Part shown: in pieces, positions 21,131 through 30,699 of the stretch
Numbering within the stretch: the first letter of the stretch is position 1
How the letters are laid out: every line of letters starts with the position of its first letter
Assembly (NCBI GenBank): GCA_030674185.1
Contig: JAPXFY010000137.1
Location: forward strand, 25,095 to 89,094
DNA from: Monoplex corrugatus
Taxonomy: Eukaryota; Mollusca; Gastropoda; Littorinimorpha; Ranellidae
DNA: 64,000 nt
Reading direction: 5' to 3'
Translations under genes and position numbers: made by a program
Notes under the pieces: generated by a model
The model's database searches: none
What the model saw: only the letters and a program-made list of their open reading frames with translations
Told to the model about the DNA's origin: nothing

Positions 21131-21630
21131 CTTACTTTGAAAGTAGATAAAAATCACGCCGAGATCTGTTTGTTGTCTTCATAGATGCATGTTTCACTTC
21201 TTCAACTGTGGTATGGTAGGTTTCTTTTGAGAGAGCATTAGCTTTCATTTCTTCTTTTAGTTTTTCCAGGAACCTTACTTCCGTTGCATCCATTTCGCAT
21301 TCCGTATGCAGCCTCTTCTGAACGGAAAGACGGTAAAACCTAATGGCTCAGAGAGTGAACAGAGTTCAGAACTTGCACAAGTGTGTTTTTTCCTCTCAGT
21401 GGGTGAAACCGCGTTCCCACTGTCGGAGTGAAAGTTGCGCGTGAAAGTTCTGAGTGCATTTGGGTGATCGGTGTGCATGATCTATTTGGGGAGCTGATCC
21501 AAGCATTTCCTGTGGGCCACGCTCGCCTCGCCTCGCCTCAGACTGTGGCTGGCAAGAGAAGAGAAGAGAAGAGAAGAACAACACAATAAGTTTAAAAAGG
21601 CAAAATGTTTAAAATCGTCATAATTCAGAT

Positions 21631-21795
21631 GGTATCAGGCAATGTGTGTATTTTGGGGGCTAAAATCTCAGGCAATACGTGTATTGACTAAAATTTTTAG
21701 GCAATACGGGAATTGCCTAACTCGTTTAGCAAATACGCGTATTGCCTAAACATTGCCTGAAATACACACATTGCCTGAATTCGTACATTGACGGT

Positions 21796-21799
<4 letters not shown>
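21631..21799 (-). repeat. Ginger A right TIR
   Basis: Inverted partner of 18314-18485, differing by a few bases and small length changes in an A-run. Confidence 0.9.

Positions 21800-21874
<75 letters not shown>
21800..21874. repeat. (TA)n microsatellite between two Ginger ends
   Basis: Pure TA tract separating the right end of Ginger A from the TGTCGTGCC end of Ginger B. Confidence 0.95.
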
Positions 21875-21878
<4 letters not shown>

Positions 21879-22100
21879 GTGCCTAACTCGTATGATTGCC
21901 TACTTTGTAGACTAGGCAGTCACTTTGCCTAACATGTAAAATAGGCAAAGGGGTTGCCTAACTTGTAAACTGATTTTTGGGGACAGCCTAGTCTGTAGAC
22001 TAGGCAGCCTAATTTGTAGACTAGGCAGCCTAATCTGTAGACTAGGCAGCCTAATCTGTAGACTAGGCAGAATGCCTAGGTTACAAATTAGGCACTCATA
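21875..22100 (+). repeat. Ginger B left terminal region with reiterated GTAGACTAGGCA
   Basis: It begins TGTCGTGCCTAACTCG and contains many TAGGCA/TGCCTA motifs, including four tandem CTGTAGACTAGGCAGCCTAA-type units (about 21985-22075). This resembles a second Ginger terminus of the same style as Ginger A but different sequence. I could not find its inverted partner to the right before 27300, so the right end is missing or beyond an insertion. Confidence 0.65.
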
Positions 22101-22253
22101 CCTTTTAAACATTACAAGATATAAATGATAAATGTTCATGCTCTTATAAAAATTGAAAGAAGTCAATTAGGGGTGAAAATGCCACAGTTCTTTCAGAACT
22201 CCATGCTTTTCAATGATTAGCATCAGCTGTTTTTTCTCAGGAGAATGTGCTTT

Positions 22254-23753
22254 TTAACTATTGTTTTTGCATTTTTTGTTGTTAGGGTGGCAGTGGCTGT
22301 GGCACAGTGTTTTGTTCATCCGACACAGGCATCTCTTTGTGACACACGATCCATTGCACGAGCACTTGGTGAACCCTTGTCCACCATGCCTTGAGTGTAG
22401 TGTAGCAATGCGCCGGAACGGCAAAACCACGTCCTCTTTAACCATTTCTCTGGTGACGATCGGAAAGTCTGCTTTCAGTACTTGGTTCCTTGACAACCAT
22501 GCAGCCAAAACGCCGTGCTCTGTTCCGATTTTGTATTTGTCGTGGTTGACACTCATTATAATTCCTGGAATATTTCTGCAATCTAACCTACCGCGGTCAA
22601 ATTCACTGACTGGCACAAGTACCGCATCGTTTTCATGCAGTGGAGTGAGTTTAGCATTCGTTGTTCGGAGCATTTCTGACCTGCTTTTCTCTTGTCCCTT
22701 CTGAGCATCATCTCGGCATGTGTCCATGTAAGAAAGATGCTGGGTCATTTCCTCTGAAGGTTCTGATTCAGATTCTGAACACCCATCAGCCATGTTTGAA
22801 GAAAGCATCTCGATGTCATCGTGTTCTCTTCCTGAAATGTCACCCCCAACAGCACCTTCAGCTCTGTCGTCACTGTCCTCTCTTGTGTCTTCAGCATTGA
22901 TGTTGAGCTCACCATTTTCACTGGACCCAGTAACAGTCATATCAGCAAGAAGCTGTTCGAGTTCCTCTTCTTCCTGCAGCCTTTCGATGATGTCCTTTGG
23001 GAGACTTGTTCTCTCCAAACCCGAAGAGCCCCTCCGACCACAGAAGACCTCCAGTGGCGTTCTGTTGTTCAGACTTCTGTGGGGAGAAGAGTTTTTCTGG
23101 AGCATCACAAAGCGGAGTCCTTCAGCCCACTGGGATGTGTCATTGTCGATCGTCCATGCAATTAACATCTGTTTCACATCACAGTTGGACCTCTCGATGC
23201 TGCCTTGCGACTGAGGGTGCCGTGGTGAGCCATGGACGATGTGTAGCCGAGGCCAGATCATTTTCATCTCGGTGATCACTGCAGCAATGAACTCGCGGCC
23301 GTTATCAGATTGCAAAATGGCAGGTGGTGTCATCCAGCAGAAAATGTCAATGAGATTGTAGGCTGTCTCGGCCGCTGTTTTGGATTTCATTGGCCTCAGA
23401 ACAAGGAACTTGGAGAAATGGTCCTGATAGTTTAAAATGTACTTGAATTGGCGATCAGGGTTAGATTGCATCACTATCAAATCCACCTGACCTCGTTCAG
23501 CAAATGCTTTGCTTTTGAGTGGGCGGACAACGAGGCCCTTGTTTGGCTTCGTCTTTTTCTTTTGGCAAGTCTCGCAGTTGCTCACAAACGCGGAGATCAT
23601 TTTCTGGGTGATATTACAATACTTATCACACAGTATGTGTCGGAGCTTCTTCTCTCCTCCATGGCCGGTTGAAAGGTGACCTTCCAGAATAGCATCAAAT
23701 ACCTCAGATTTCATTAGCAGGTACCTGATTGGGTCGTCCGGTGTTTTCTTGAC
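22254..23753 (-). CDS. Ginger B integrase-like transposase, 3' exon intact
   Basis: The frame opens at a splice acceptor (TTTTAG|GTCAAG at 23753) with KKTPDDPIRYLLMKSEVF, homologous to exon 2 of Ginger A. It has an HHCC zinc finger (HLSTGHGGEKK...NCETCQKKK) and an rve catalytic core with D (GQVDLIVMQSN), D (LQSDNGREF) and E (SQGSIERSN). An acidic linker, a GPY/F-like module (HENDAVLVPVSEFDRGRLD) and a C-terminal CXC domain (CSCNGSCVTKRCLCRMN...CHSHCHP) follow. About 500 codons are uninterrupted. The short first exon was not found upstream, where Ginger C now lies, so the gene may be 5'-truncated. The vertebrate gene KRBA2 derives from this kind of transposase. Confidence 0.85.
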   Translation of the reverse strand, partial: VKKTPDDPIRYLLMKSEVFDAILEGHLSTGHGGEKKLRHILCDKYCNITQKMISAFVSNCETCQKKKTKPNKGLVVRPLKSKAFAERGQVDLIVMQSNPDRQFKYILNYQDHFSKFLVLRPMKSKTAAETAYNLIDIFCWMTPPAILQSDNGREFIAAVITEMKMIWPRLHIVHGSPRHPQSQGSIERSNCDVKQMLIAWTIDNDTSQWAEGLRFVMLQKNSSPHRSLNNRTPLEVFCGRRGSSGLERTSLPKDIIERLQEEEELEQLLADMTVTGSSENGELNINAEDTREDSDDRAEGAVGGDISGREHDDIEMLSSNMADGCSESESEPSEEMTQHLSYMDTCRDDAQKGQEKSRSEMLRTTNAKLTPLHENDAVLVPVSEFDRGRLDCRNIPGIIMSVNHDKYKIGTEHGVLAAWLSRNQVLKADFPIVTREMVKEDVVLPFRRIATLHSRHGGQGFTKCSCNGSCVTKRCLCRMNKTLCHSHCHPNNKKCKNNS

Positions 23754-24070
23754 CTAAAACAAATAACGAAAGAAAACATTCGAACAGTCAGGAAGGACAA
23801 CAGTACACAGACTGAGAAAACAGACAGTTCGTAGGAAGCCGGACGGATTACATGGTGTAGGATGACAGGAGGTAGAAAGAAAGGAAGCAGCAGGAACCAA
23901 GATAGGAAACAGGTAGGAATACAGGCGACTGACATGAAGCCACAATACAGACAGGAACCAAATAAGGGAGTGCTTTCTTCATATTCTTCATCATCATTTT
24001 GATGGAGACACTGACAAACTGACAAACTGTCCCACTGCACAGCGATAAGTCTGTTGGTCACCACCCATGT
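23754..24070. other. Spacer between Ginger B and Ginger C
   Basis: About 317 bp with no recognisable gene. It may be residual Ginger B intron plus the Ginger C end. No TIR was recognised. Confidence 0.5.
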
Positions 24071-26551
24071 TTAAACACTTTCATCAAACTGCAGTTCCGT
24101 TGGATCCTCCCCGAACAAAAGTGAAGTTGCAAATGCAATCGCGTATAGTCCACAGTCATTGGCGTTCGGCTGCCTGTCGACGTTCATTACGTTGATGATG
24201 AGTTTATCCTCTCTGCAGTGGATGTATTTTGCAATAGTCTTGGTGGTCTTTGGACTTGGTTTCTTTCTAAGTGAGTCGTAAACGCAAACTGTGTTGGTTT
24301 CTGTTTGGCCGATATTAGAAACTGTTATCCAATGGCTGTTGTCAGCGTGTATGAACTGTACGAAATCACCAGTTGGAACTTTGAATGAGCAGTTCTGCTG
24401 AAGGACAGTATCTTGCAGGCCGGACTGGGTTGGAAATTCCGTTTTCAGTAGTTCGTTTGCTGCTCTCATGTGTCGATCGGTCATCCATGCTGTTCCGTTT
24501 ATGTCCTGACGCTCTTTCTTTGAGAGAAGTGGTGGCAACTTTGATCCTGTTCCATTGGGTATCTCTCTGTTTGCGCATGTGGATTTCGGATGGCAGTGTG
24601 TAGAACATTCAATCCCATTGGCCCGACATGTGCATTTACCAGTTTTGCAGCTACCCTTGCAGGAACAATGTGTTTTCAGGAATCGATTTTCTGGATGATA
24701 CTTCTGAGCTGCTTCACGTAGAGTTATGCATTTCTCATTGTTCGTCTGAAGATCACCGCTGTACGCCTGAAGATCGCCTCCCGTGAATTTCGTGCTGATC
24801 ACCCCGTATGCTGTACTCAGCGAATATGTCTTGACTTTGCTCCCATGGATAGAGCTTACGATGGCTGGTAGACGCGGCAAGTCTGTTGATGTTCGGTCCA
24901 ACTTTGGTACAGCAACGCTGACCCGATCTCCCACAGAAAACTCTTGAACTTTAATTCTTTTCCTCTTGTTGTAGAACTCGGACATCTTGGCAGCTGACAC
25001 GTATGTGTTGTCCAAAGCTCTTTTGCGAATGGCAGAGTGGCGAGTTGGAGATGGTTGCTTTTCAGGTGTTGCTGGTGGTTCAGGGTGCATTGGCGATGGT
25101 AGTGAATGGGAAGTGTCTTCTTGTGGCAATAGTGATGGCTGGTTTGTAGAATCTTCTAGTGGTGGCTGTGATGATGGTTGATTATCTTCTTCTAGCGATG
25201 GTGATGGCTGGTTGGTAGAATCTTCTAGTGGTGGCTGTGATGATGGTTGAGTTTCTTCTAACGATGGTGATGGCTGGTTGGTGGCATCTTCTAGTGGTGG
25301 CTGTGATGATGATGATGGTTGATTGTCTGCTGAAGGTGCAGGCTTGAAAAGGCGTGGTTCTGGAATTGGCATCAATTTTCGTCGTGGGGCTGGAATCGGG
25401 TTCTTCACTGACGACGGTTGGCTGAGTTCTTGTGCTTGTTGGCCCACTGGACTGTCTGGAGGTGGTGGCTGGCTAATTTCGTCTTCTTTGTTGTTAGTTT
25501 GGTCTTCAACATCACCGACATCTTCCTCTGCAAAGCATCCGTTGGCACCAGGAAATATCCCAGTCGGCACACTCCTCCCAAAGACAACGTGGTAAGGAGC
25601 ATCTTTGACAGTCTCTTGTTTGGCACAGTTCATGGAGAATTGTATGCGTGGCAGCCATGATGCCCAAGGATACTGCATTGCATCATCGTCTATCTTCTCC
25701 TCTTGCTTCATTGCAGCGATCTTCTTTTCTACAGTTTGATTCCCTCTTTCAACAAGCCCTTGTGACTGGGAATGGCGTGGGCGGCCGTTGACGAATGTTG
25801 TCTCTCCTCCCCATCTGCTGAACAGTACCTGGATAAGCTGGTTCACGAATTCTCTGCCATTGTCTGAGTGGAAAATTTTTGGTGGTCGGAAGTACGCCAA
25901 AACCCGCTCTTCAAGTAATCTTGCTACTTCTTCTGCCGACTTCTGCTTGAGTGGAAACAGTACATGATACTTTGAAAAGTGATCCATAAAGTGCCCGATG
26001 TAGTTGTAATCTCTGTCTGGTGAATGCCTCATGTCAATGAGATCGACTTGAACCCTCTCAAGAAATCTGTGAATTATTGGTCGAAGTGGTGGTCTTGTCA
26101 CGTGTGGTTGACTCAGTTGACATACTGGACAGTGTTTGCAGTACTCCTGGACGAAGCCACGTGTGATGCCAAAGTAATGTCGATCAACGTAGTCCTTTAC
26201 TTTCTTGTACCCGCTGTGTTTCAGTTCGTCCACATGGATTCCCTTGACGACATCGTATACATTACCGGCATGAACGACTCTCAGGAATTTGGCACTCCCG
26301 TCAACTTGGTTTTTCTGTTCATTTGGGATGACCAGAACTTGATGCAGTCCGAGGCCGGGAAGGTCAACGATCTGAAATTTTCTTGTCTTTACCCAATGTC
26401 AGAAGTGCGGGTCAACCTTCGCACTGGGATCCAGGAGGTGACATCTGATGGCATCGTACTTTTCTTCGCCGATGACTGGACTTTTTGTTGAAGCTGCTTG
26501 GCGCTCGACTGTCTTTTGCATAAGTTCTCTGAAAGCTGCCTCATTCTCCAT
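24071..26551 (-). pseudogene. Ginger C: integrase-CXC-Ulp1 protease fusion, one stop
   Basis: ATG 26551 (MENEAAFRELMQK) opens a frame broken by one TGA at 26399-26401 (codon 51; ...VDPHF-stop-HWVK), then open to 24071. Order: N-terminal domain, HHCC finger (H...H...CKHCPVC), and rve core with D (VQVDLIDMRH), D (FHSDNGREF) and E (SQGLVERGN). Next come a Pro/Ser-rich linker with three degenerate QPPLEDSTNQPSPS repeats, a GPY/F-like module (FSVGDRVSVAVPKLDRT), a CXC domain (CSCKGSCKTGKCTCRANG) and a C48 Ulp1-like domain with His (NSHWITVSN), Asp (CVYDSL) and Gln/Cys (DRQPNANDCGLYA). Integrase plus C-terminal Ulp1 is the published Ginger1 layout. The TGA fits CGA to TGA decay at a likely arginine. 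No TIRs were identified. Confidence 0.9.
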
Positions 26552-26559
26552 ATTGCTGA

Positions 26560-26870
26560 ATTTTCTGCACAAAAAGCCGGGTAAATGGCCCCTTTTATAG
26601 GGCTGGGGTGAACTCTCTCCTGATGACTAAATCATCACTGATTTCAACTCCACATTTACTCACTCTATCAGACAGTATCCTGTCCCAATCCACCTTTTTC
26701 GGTGTAGCATTGCAAATGGAGGGTTGAAGCTGTTCCCAGTGGAGAGTGAATATTTGATAAAAAGTAAGTTTCTTGCTGCAGGTTAAGTTTTGGTAAAATT
26801 TCAGACTACTGGACAGTTGCTCTAACAGCAAACTAGAACTGGAATAGGGACATCCATCGAACGTGCAGCG
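26560..26870. other. Upstream region of Ginger C, no gene seen
   Basis: Mixed sequence with GGCCCCTTTTATAGGGCT (about 26577) close upstream of the Ginger C start; TTTTATA could act as a TATA element only if read on the minus strand (TATAAAAG), about 30-40 bp before the ATG. Nothing else is seen. Confidence 0.4.
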
Positions 26871-27065
26871 CAATCGATCGATGGTTGCGCGATCTACCGA
26901 TTGCTGCACGAACAATGGATCCATAGATTGTGCAGCGCGATCGACCGATAGCGCAAATCAATCGATCGATGGTTGCGCGATCTACCGATTGCTGCACGAA
27001 CAACGGATCCATAGATTGTGCAGCGCGATCAACCGATAGCGCAAATCAATCGATAGCGCCAGACA
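26871..27065. repeat. 88-bp tandem repeat rich in ATCGATCGAT and TGCGC
   Basis: Two full units (starting 26871 and 26959) plus a partial third. Each has ATCGATCGATGG, GTTGCGCGATC, GATTGCTGCACGAAC and GTGCAGCGCGATC, many of them self-complementary. The repeat lies upstream of Ginger C and may be a subterminal array of that element; no partner array is present on the other side. Confidence 0.85.
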
Positions 27066-27338
27066 TATGCATGCTTTGTTTGTGAGGCTGCTGTGTAATG
27101 ATATTGTATGGAGACCCAGCATTTTCCCAGTGTCATGGATGTGCACATATGTATAGCCATTTAATCGTCTCACAAACAAAGTCTGCATGAACAGACTCCT
27201 TAGTCTTTCACTACGAAAAGACTTTTATGTGTGCTAGAAAGACTTCTTTAATCTTAGTAACAGATTATCTACCGGTACTGCAAGTGAAGTGAAGTGGAAA
27301 TATCTATATTTAGACAACCAGCCCATCAGTCAACTCAC

Positions 27339-27475
27339 CCTTCTGTTCCATCAGATCCACTTCGATGTCGATTCGGTGGTGTTTGGTCCACATCAGATGT
27401 GTCAAAAGGGTCGAACTCTTCAGAATATTCATTTCCTGAGACATCAGGACCAATTTCATGTTCCGTTGAACTCAT
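27339..27475 (-). CDS. Orphan acidic 5' exon, family unknown
   Basis: ATG 27475 (MSSTEHEIGPDVSGNEYSEE) begins 45 codons of acidic, Ser/Asp/Glu-rich sequence ending at a donor (AGAAGG|GTGAGT). Acidic first exons of this style start several piggyBac genes here, but no matching downstream exon was found to the left. Treat as an element remnant. Confidence 0.35.
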
Positions 27476-27479
27476 TTTC

Positions 27480-28100
27480 ACAAAATACGAGTTCCGACAC
27501 GCAGTTGGTGAATAGCAGAGATTGTAGCACGCGCAGCAAAATGGCGTCAAGGTCAGTCTCGTTACCCGAAAAATGACTCCGTTATTCACAAAACTATTAT
27601 GGCATCAAAAGCGCTTTTTTTTTGTTGTTACCAGTGATTTATTTGACTTAATTAGCATATTATGATTAATCTTCTGTGTTGATCATAAAAAACAATTCGG
27701 CAGTTCTAAAATTAGCGCTTCGGAAATTTCCACTTTCGACAGCATCGGAAGATTTCTTTCGATGCTCTGTGACGCAGATGTTTTGGAGGTTAATAAGGGA
27801 AAGTGTTTTTAATATCAATGGAGTCACATTTTATAGCCCTACCATCTCTTGCCTACCATAGCACACAAAATAAAGCGGTCAGTGTCACACAATTCTTCTG
27901 TATCCTGGATAGGAGCAGTCTGAAGACCGTCAAAGAAAGCAATATTTGATGGTTTGCAAATCATTTTCAGAACTTGCAAATCACTGTACTGTATTTTGCC
28001 TTGCTGATTGGAAGTGGTCCTGTGTAGGAACGTGTCAGGGATGTTGTTGGAAGAGTTGTTTCCTTTTTTCCAGTTTTGACAGGTTGCTTGAGAACCGCAC
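27480..28100. other. AT-rich spacer, no gene seen
   Basis: No recognisable coding or repeat structure apart from short A/T runs. Confidence 0.5.
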
Positions 28101-28102
28101 TT

Positions 28103-29382
28103 TTAAAGATGCCATTGTAACTTCCTGTACAGCATCAGCTTTGGTCTTGTCTGTGAGAACTGCAGTTCTCTGATTGGTTTTGTTGGAACAGGGCACATTC
28201 GCTTGAAAGAAGATGCCAGGAAGTCTGTGAATGAAAAGAAGGATTCCAGAGAAAGCGAGATGACATTGAATGGTGATGGCTTCTGTCTGGCCGAGCGAAG
28301 CTCTTCTTGCCAGTCTTCAGGGATCTCAGCTGGGCATCTCATGCTTACATTGGTCATGTCTCTATCGCATTCCATGTAGGAATGTCCTCGAATTGAAAAA
28401 CAAACTTTCACATTGTCAAATGTTTTTTTGTCATGAACCAAGTAGTATAAGAAGCGAAACACAGTAAAGTTCTTATTCTGTCCAGCACATCCATCACAAA
28501 AGAAAGTAACCTCTCTCACTGATTCTGCTAAATAGTTTGTGACAAAGTCAAGCAGCATTGAACACACATCATCTGAGCCCTTTTTTTGCAACTGTTTCAT
28601 TATAAGTGTACATGTAAACATCATCTGTTGACAAAACATGAATGCAAAAAGTGATGAATGTCAACTGACGCCTGTAATATACATTACTTGCTGTTGTGTT
28701 AGGAAGGGGCAGATTCTTTTGGTAGTCAAATGTGATGGCTTCAAAGCTTTCACATGACCTAGCTCTGGTTTTTGCAGATGTTTTATGGCTCTAGTGGTCG
28801 GCTGGCTATAACTAGCAATATGAATTGAATTGAATTGAATTGCAAATGTTTTTCTATCATAGAATGCGTCAGCTTTTTTAATATGCAACTCTCGTTCTAC
28901 TTGAAGTTCTTGTAGTTTTTTAAGATGCTCAACTGATTCACTCTCATTAGATGTTTTAATCTCATTGTCAACATGTGTAATCTGCATCTGAAGCTTATCA
29001 CACTTACTACATCACGCTTAGATTTGATTTTATCAAGATTTTGCGCTATATAAATATTGTAATTATTATTATTATTATTATTACATGTGTCTTTTCTTGG
29101 ATAACCAAAGCCGATGTTATAATCAGAATTAAAAATTCTTCGGTAGGCTTCATAGCCCACAGAAATTTCAGGATACTTTCCCTGAAACATCGCAAACATT
29201 TTTGAGATGGAAAGCTCTTCCGGCAGATACAAACGTCGAGTCTTGCCCCTTGTGTAATAGAGGATCTTCCTGTGAAAGAGGAAATGTGTGATCTGATGGT
29301 CTCTCTCATCAGATCTGTCATCTTGTGAGGCCGGTTGTTGTGCTTGCCCCGTTTGTCTGTCGGTGGATGCCCTGTAAATCAA
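28103..29382 (-). pseudogene. DUF7869-like putative transposase gene, decayed
   Basis: Pieces in order on the minus strand: ...TRRLYLPEELSISKMFAMF and YRRIFNSDYNIGFGYPRKDTC (29300-29095), an intruding (ATT)n plus TATATAGCGC stretch, a charged helix (QELQVERELHIKKADAFYD, about 28870), an intruding SINE, ITFDYQKNLPLPNTTASNVY (about 28720), then the open frame 28639-28103 with FFCDGCAGQNKNFTVFRFLY and GHSYMECDRDM. The spaced Asp residues in FDYQKN, CDGCAGQNKN and H..MECDRD suggest an RNase H-like DDE/D domain, as in DUF7869 proteins. I am moderately sure of the family label and not of the chemistry. One frameshift lies near 28610. Confidence 0.6.
28785..28839 (+). mobile_element. 5'-truncated SINE-like insert with 13-bp TSD
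   Basis: TGGCTCTAGTGGTCGGCTGGCTATA... with an (AATTG)n tail, bounded by TTGCAGATGTTTT (28772-28784) and TTGCAAATGTTTT (28840-28852), a 13-bp duplication with one mismatch. The 5' truncation plus target duplication argues for retroposition. Confidence 0.8.
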
Positions 29383-29437
29383 TCAAACGCCGTTTATTAG
29401 TATAAAAAAATGGCCCCATTTATTGTATAACATAAAA

Positions 29438-29782
29438 TTATACGTTAAACGTATAGGTTGATAACTGCCGTTTGTAGTACACGTCATTTGTTGAGATGTT
29501 TGGGGTTGGCAGATTCTTCCAGAAATCAAAGGTAACAGCGGCAGTATGAGTGGAGGACTGGGCTTCTTGTAAGGCTGCTGCTTTCCTTTCATAAAATGTT
29601 TGGCCTTTCCTCCAGTGAAGCTCTCGGTCAGCTGACAGTTTTCTCAACTGGTCTTCGGGGTGATCTTTCACAAGCTCTACCTTGAAGCTGTCGCATGTTG
29701 AACATGTATCTTTGTGAGGGTAGCCAAATGAAATGTTGAATTTCTCAACAAAGATGCGCATAAAACAGAAAGCAAGAAACAA
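29438..29782 (-). pseudogene. Second DUF7869-like fragment
   Basis: About 90 codons homologous to the neighbouring gene: KFNISFGYPHKDTCSTCDSF, SADRELHWRKGQTFYERK, AVTFDFWKNLPTPNISTNDV and YKRQLSTY, then a stop. The CDGC...GQNKN part is absent. It aligns with the middle of the 28103-29382 copy, so these are two tandem relics of one family. Confidence 0.65.
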
Positions 29783-30234
29783 AACAAAACTATTAACTTA
29801 TATTAAGTATAATGAAGTGTTGATGTAATTTGATGGCACGACTAACAAACTTTAAAACTTTCCATCCCACAGAGGGGCACTGAATAGAGTCTGTGGCTTT
29901 GGATATTCATTTATTACTCTGAAAACTGATTCAGTTTTGTTGATGTTAGTAAGAAAAATGTCATTAAAAAAAAAGGAAAAGTTTTGGTCAAGAAGCAGTG
30001 ATTTAAATAATATGTGCTATAGTCCGTATTATAGACCATTCCACATAACATTTACAAATCATTTGATGTTTTTAGTCTTAGTTAAAATTTTATGAAAATT
30101 TACAACAACAACAAATCTTATCTTTATCATTCACTCATATTCACAATTAAGTACTCATCAGACTTTCTGGTTCTGAATTTTACATGTTTTTCTTTAATCC
30201 TTCCCGTACATCGCCAAAAAACTCACACACCGTG
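29783..30234. other. AT-rich spacer with composite-repeat fragment
   Basis: 30053-30205 matches the ...TTTGATGTTTTTAGTCTTAG... section of the composite repeat. The rest shows nothing. Confidence 0.6.
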
Positions 30235-30540
30235 CATCGTGGGTGCAAACACACCCATGGTCATTATATAGGCAATTCCGTGAACAGTCCTCGCCGTACA
30301 TCGTGGGTGCAAACACACCCATGGTCGTCATATAGGCAATTCCGTGAACAGTCCTCGCCGTACATCGTGGGTGCAAATACACCCATGGTCGTCATATAGG
30401 CAATTCCTTGAACAGTCCTCGCCATACGTCGTGGGTGCAAACACACCCATGGTCGTTACACAGGAATTCAGTGAATACTCATCGCCGTACATCGTCGGTG
30501 CACACACACCCATGATTGTTTTATAGATTTGCATTTGTAT
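30235..30540. repeat. 64-bp minisatellite, nearly five units
   Basis: Repeats of CATCGTGGGTGCAAACACACCCATGGTCGTCATATAGG... recur at 30235, 30299, 30363, 30427 and 30491 with a strict 64-bp period. Each unit holds the inverted pair GGGTG...CACCC. It has replaced the normal continuation of the composite-repeat fragment to its left. Confidence 0.93.
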
Positions 30541-30599
30541 TTTTGCTCCATTTTTTTTCTTTTACTATGTATGCGCATGTTTATACGTGTGTGTATCCC

Positions 30600-30603
30600 T
30601 CTT

Positions 30604-30691
<88 letters not shown>

Positions 30692-30695
30692 ACGC
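30600..30695. repeat. (CT)n(CA)n microsatellite
   Basis: CT run followed by a long CA tract and a GCGCGC patch. ORFs through it are artefacts. Confidence 0.97.
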
Positions 30696-30699
30696 GCGC

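Larger units (their letters stand above)
18694..21293 (-). pseudogene. Ginger A transposase (KRBA2-like integrase), heavily frameshifted
   Basis: Exon 1 (21293-21136) starts MDATEVRFLEKLKEE and ends ...FYLLSK at a GTAAGT donor. Exon 2 starts at 20528 (YEILQCGDSERL) with the HHCC finger (HVLTGHGG...CQKK) and the first catalytic Asp (IDLIDMQS). It then breaks near 20100 and again near 20045; SDNG and the SQGSVERAN glutamate are legible only by changing frame. Further shifts lie near 19890 and 19730. The C-terminal frame 19707-18694 is open: an acidic linker with five FIDEATTSAPH repeats, a GPY/F-like module (VARMDTVMVPIPLVDKGRG) and a CXC domain (CNCNLNSRGKSCQTNRCKCY). At least five frameshifts make it inactive unless they are assembly errors. 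Confidence 0.88.
18314..21799 (-). mobile_element. Ginger1-type element A with long TIRs
   Basis: Near-identical inverted repeats of about 170 bp bound the element: TGTTACCGTCAATGTACG... at 18314 and its complement ending ...GGTAACA at 21799. Starting with TGT and ending with ACA, they resemble Gypsy LTR ends, as described for Ginger transposons. The gene inside is a minus-strand integrase-like transposase (decayed). Flanks are (TA)n on both sides, so no CCGG-type duplication is visible. A 40-bp direct repeat (ACAACACAATAAGTTTAAAA...) occurs just inside both ends (18617 and 21579). Confidence 0.88.

Noticed and set aside
18617..21618. 40-bp direct repeat inside Ginger A as LTRs
   Set aside because: Too short, and internal to a clear pair of inverted repeats.
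30235..30540. CRISPR-like regular repeats
   Set aside because: Contiguous 64-bp units without spacers in a eukaryotic TE region; it is a minisatellite.
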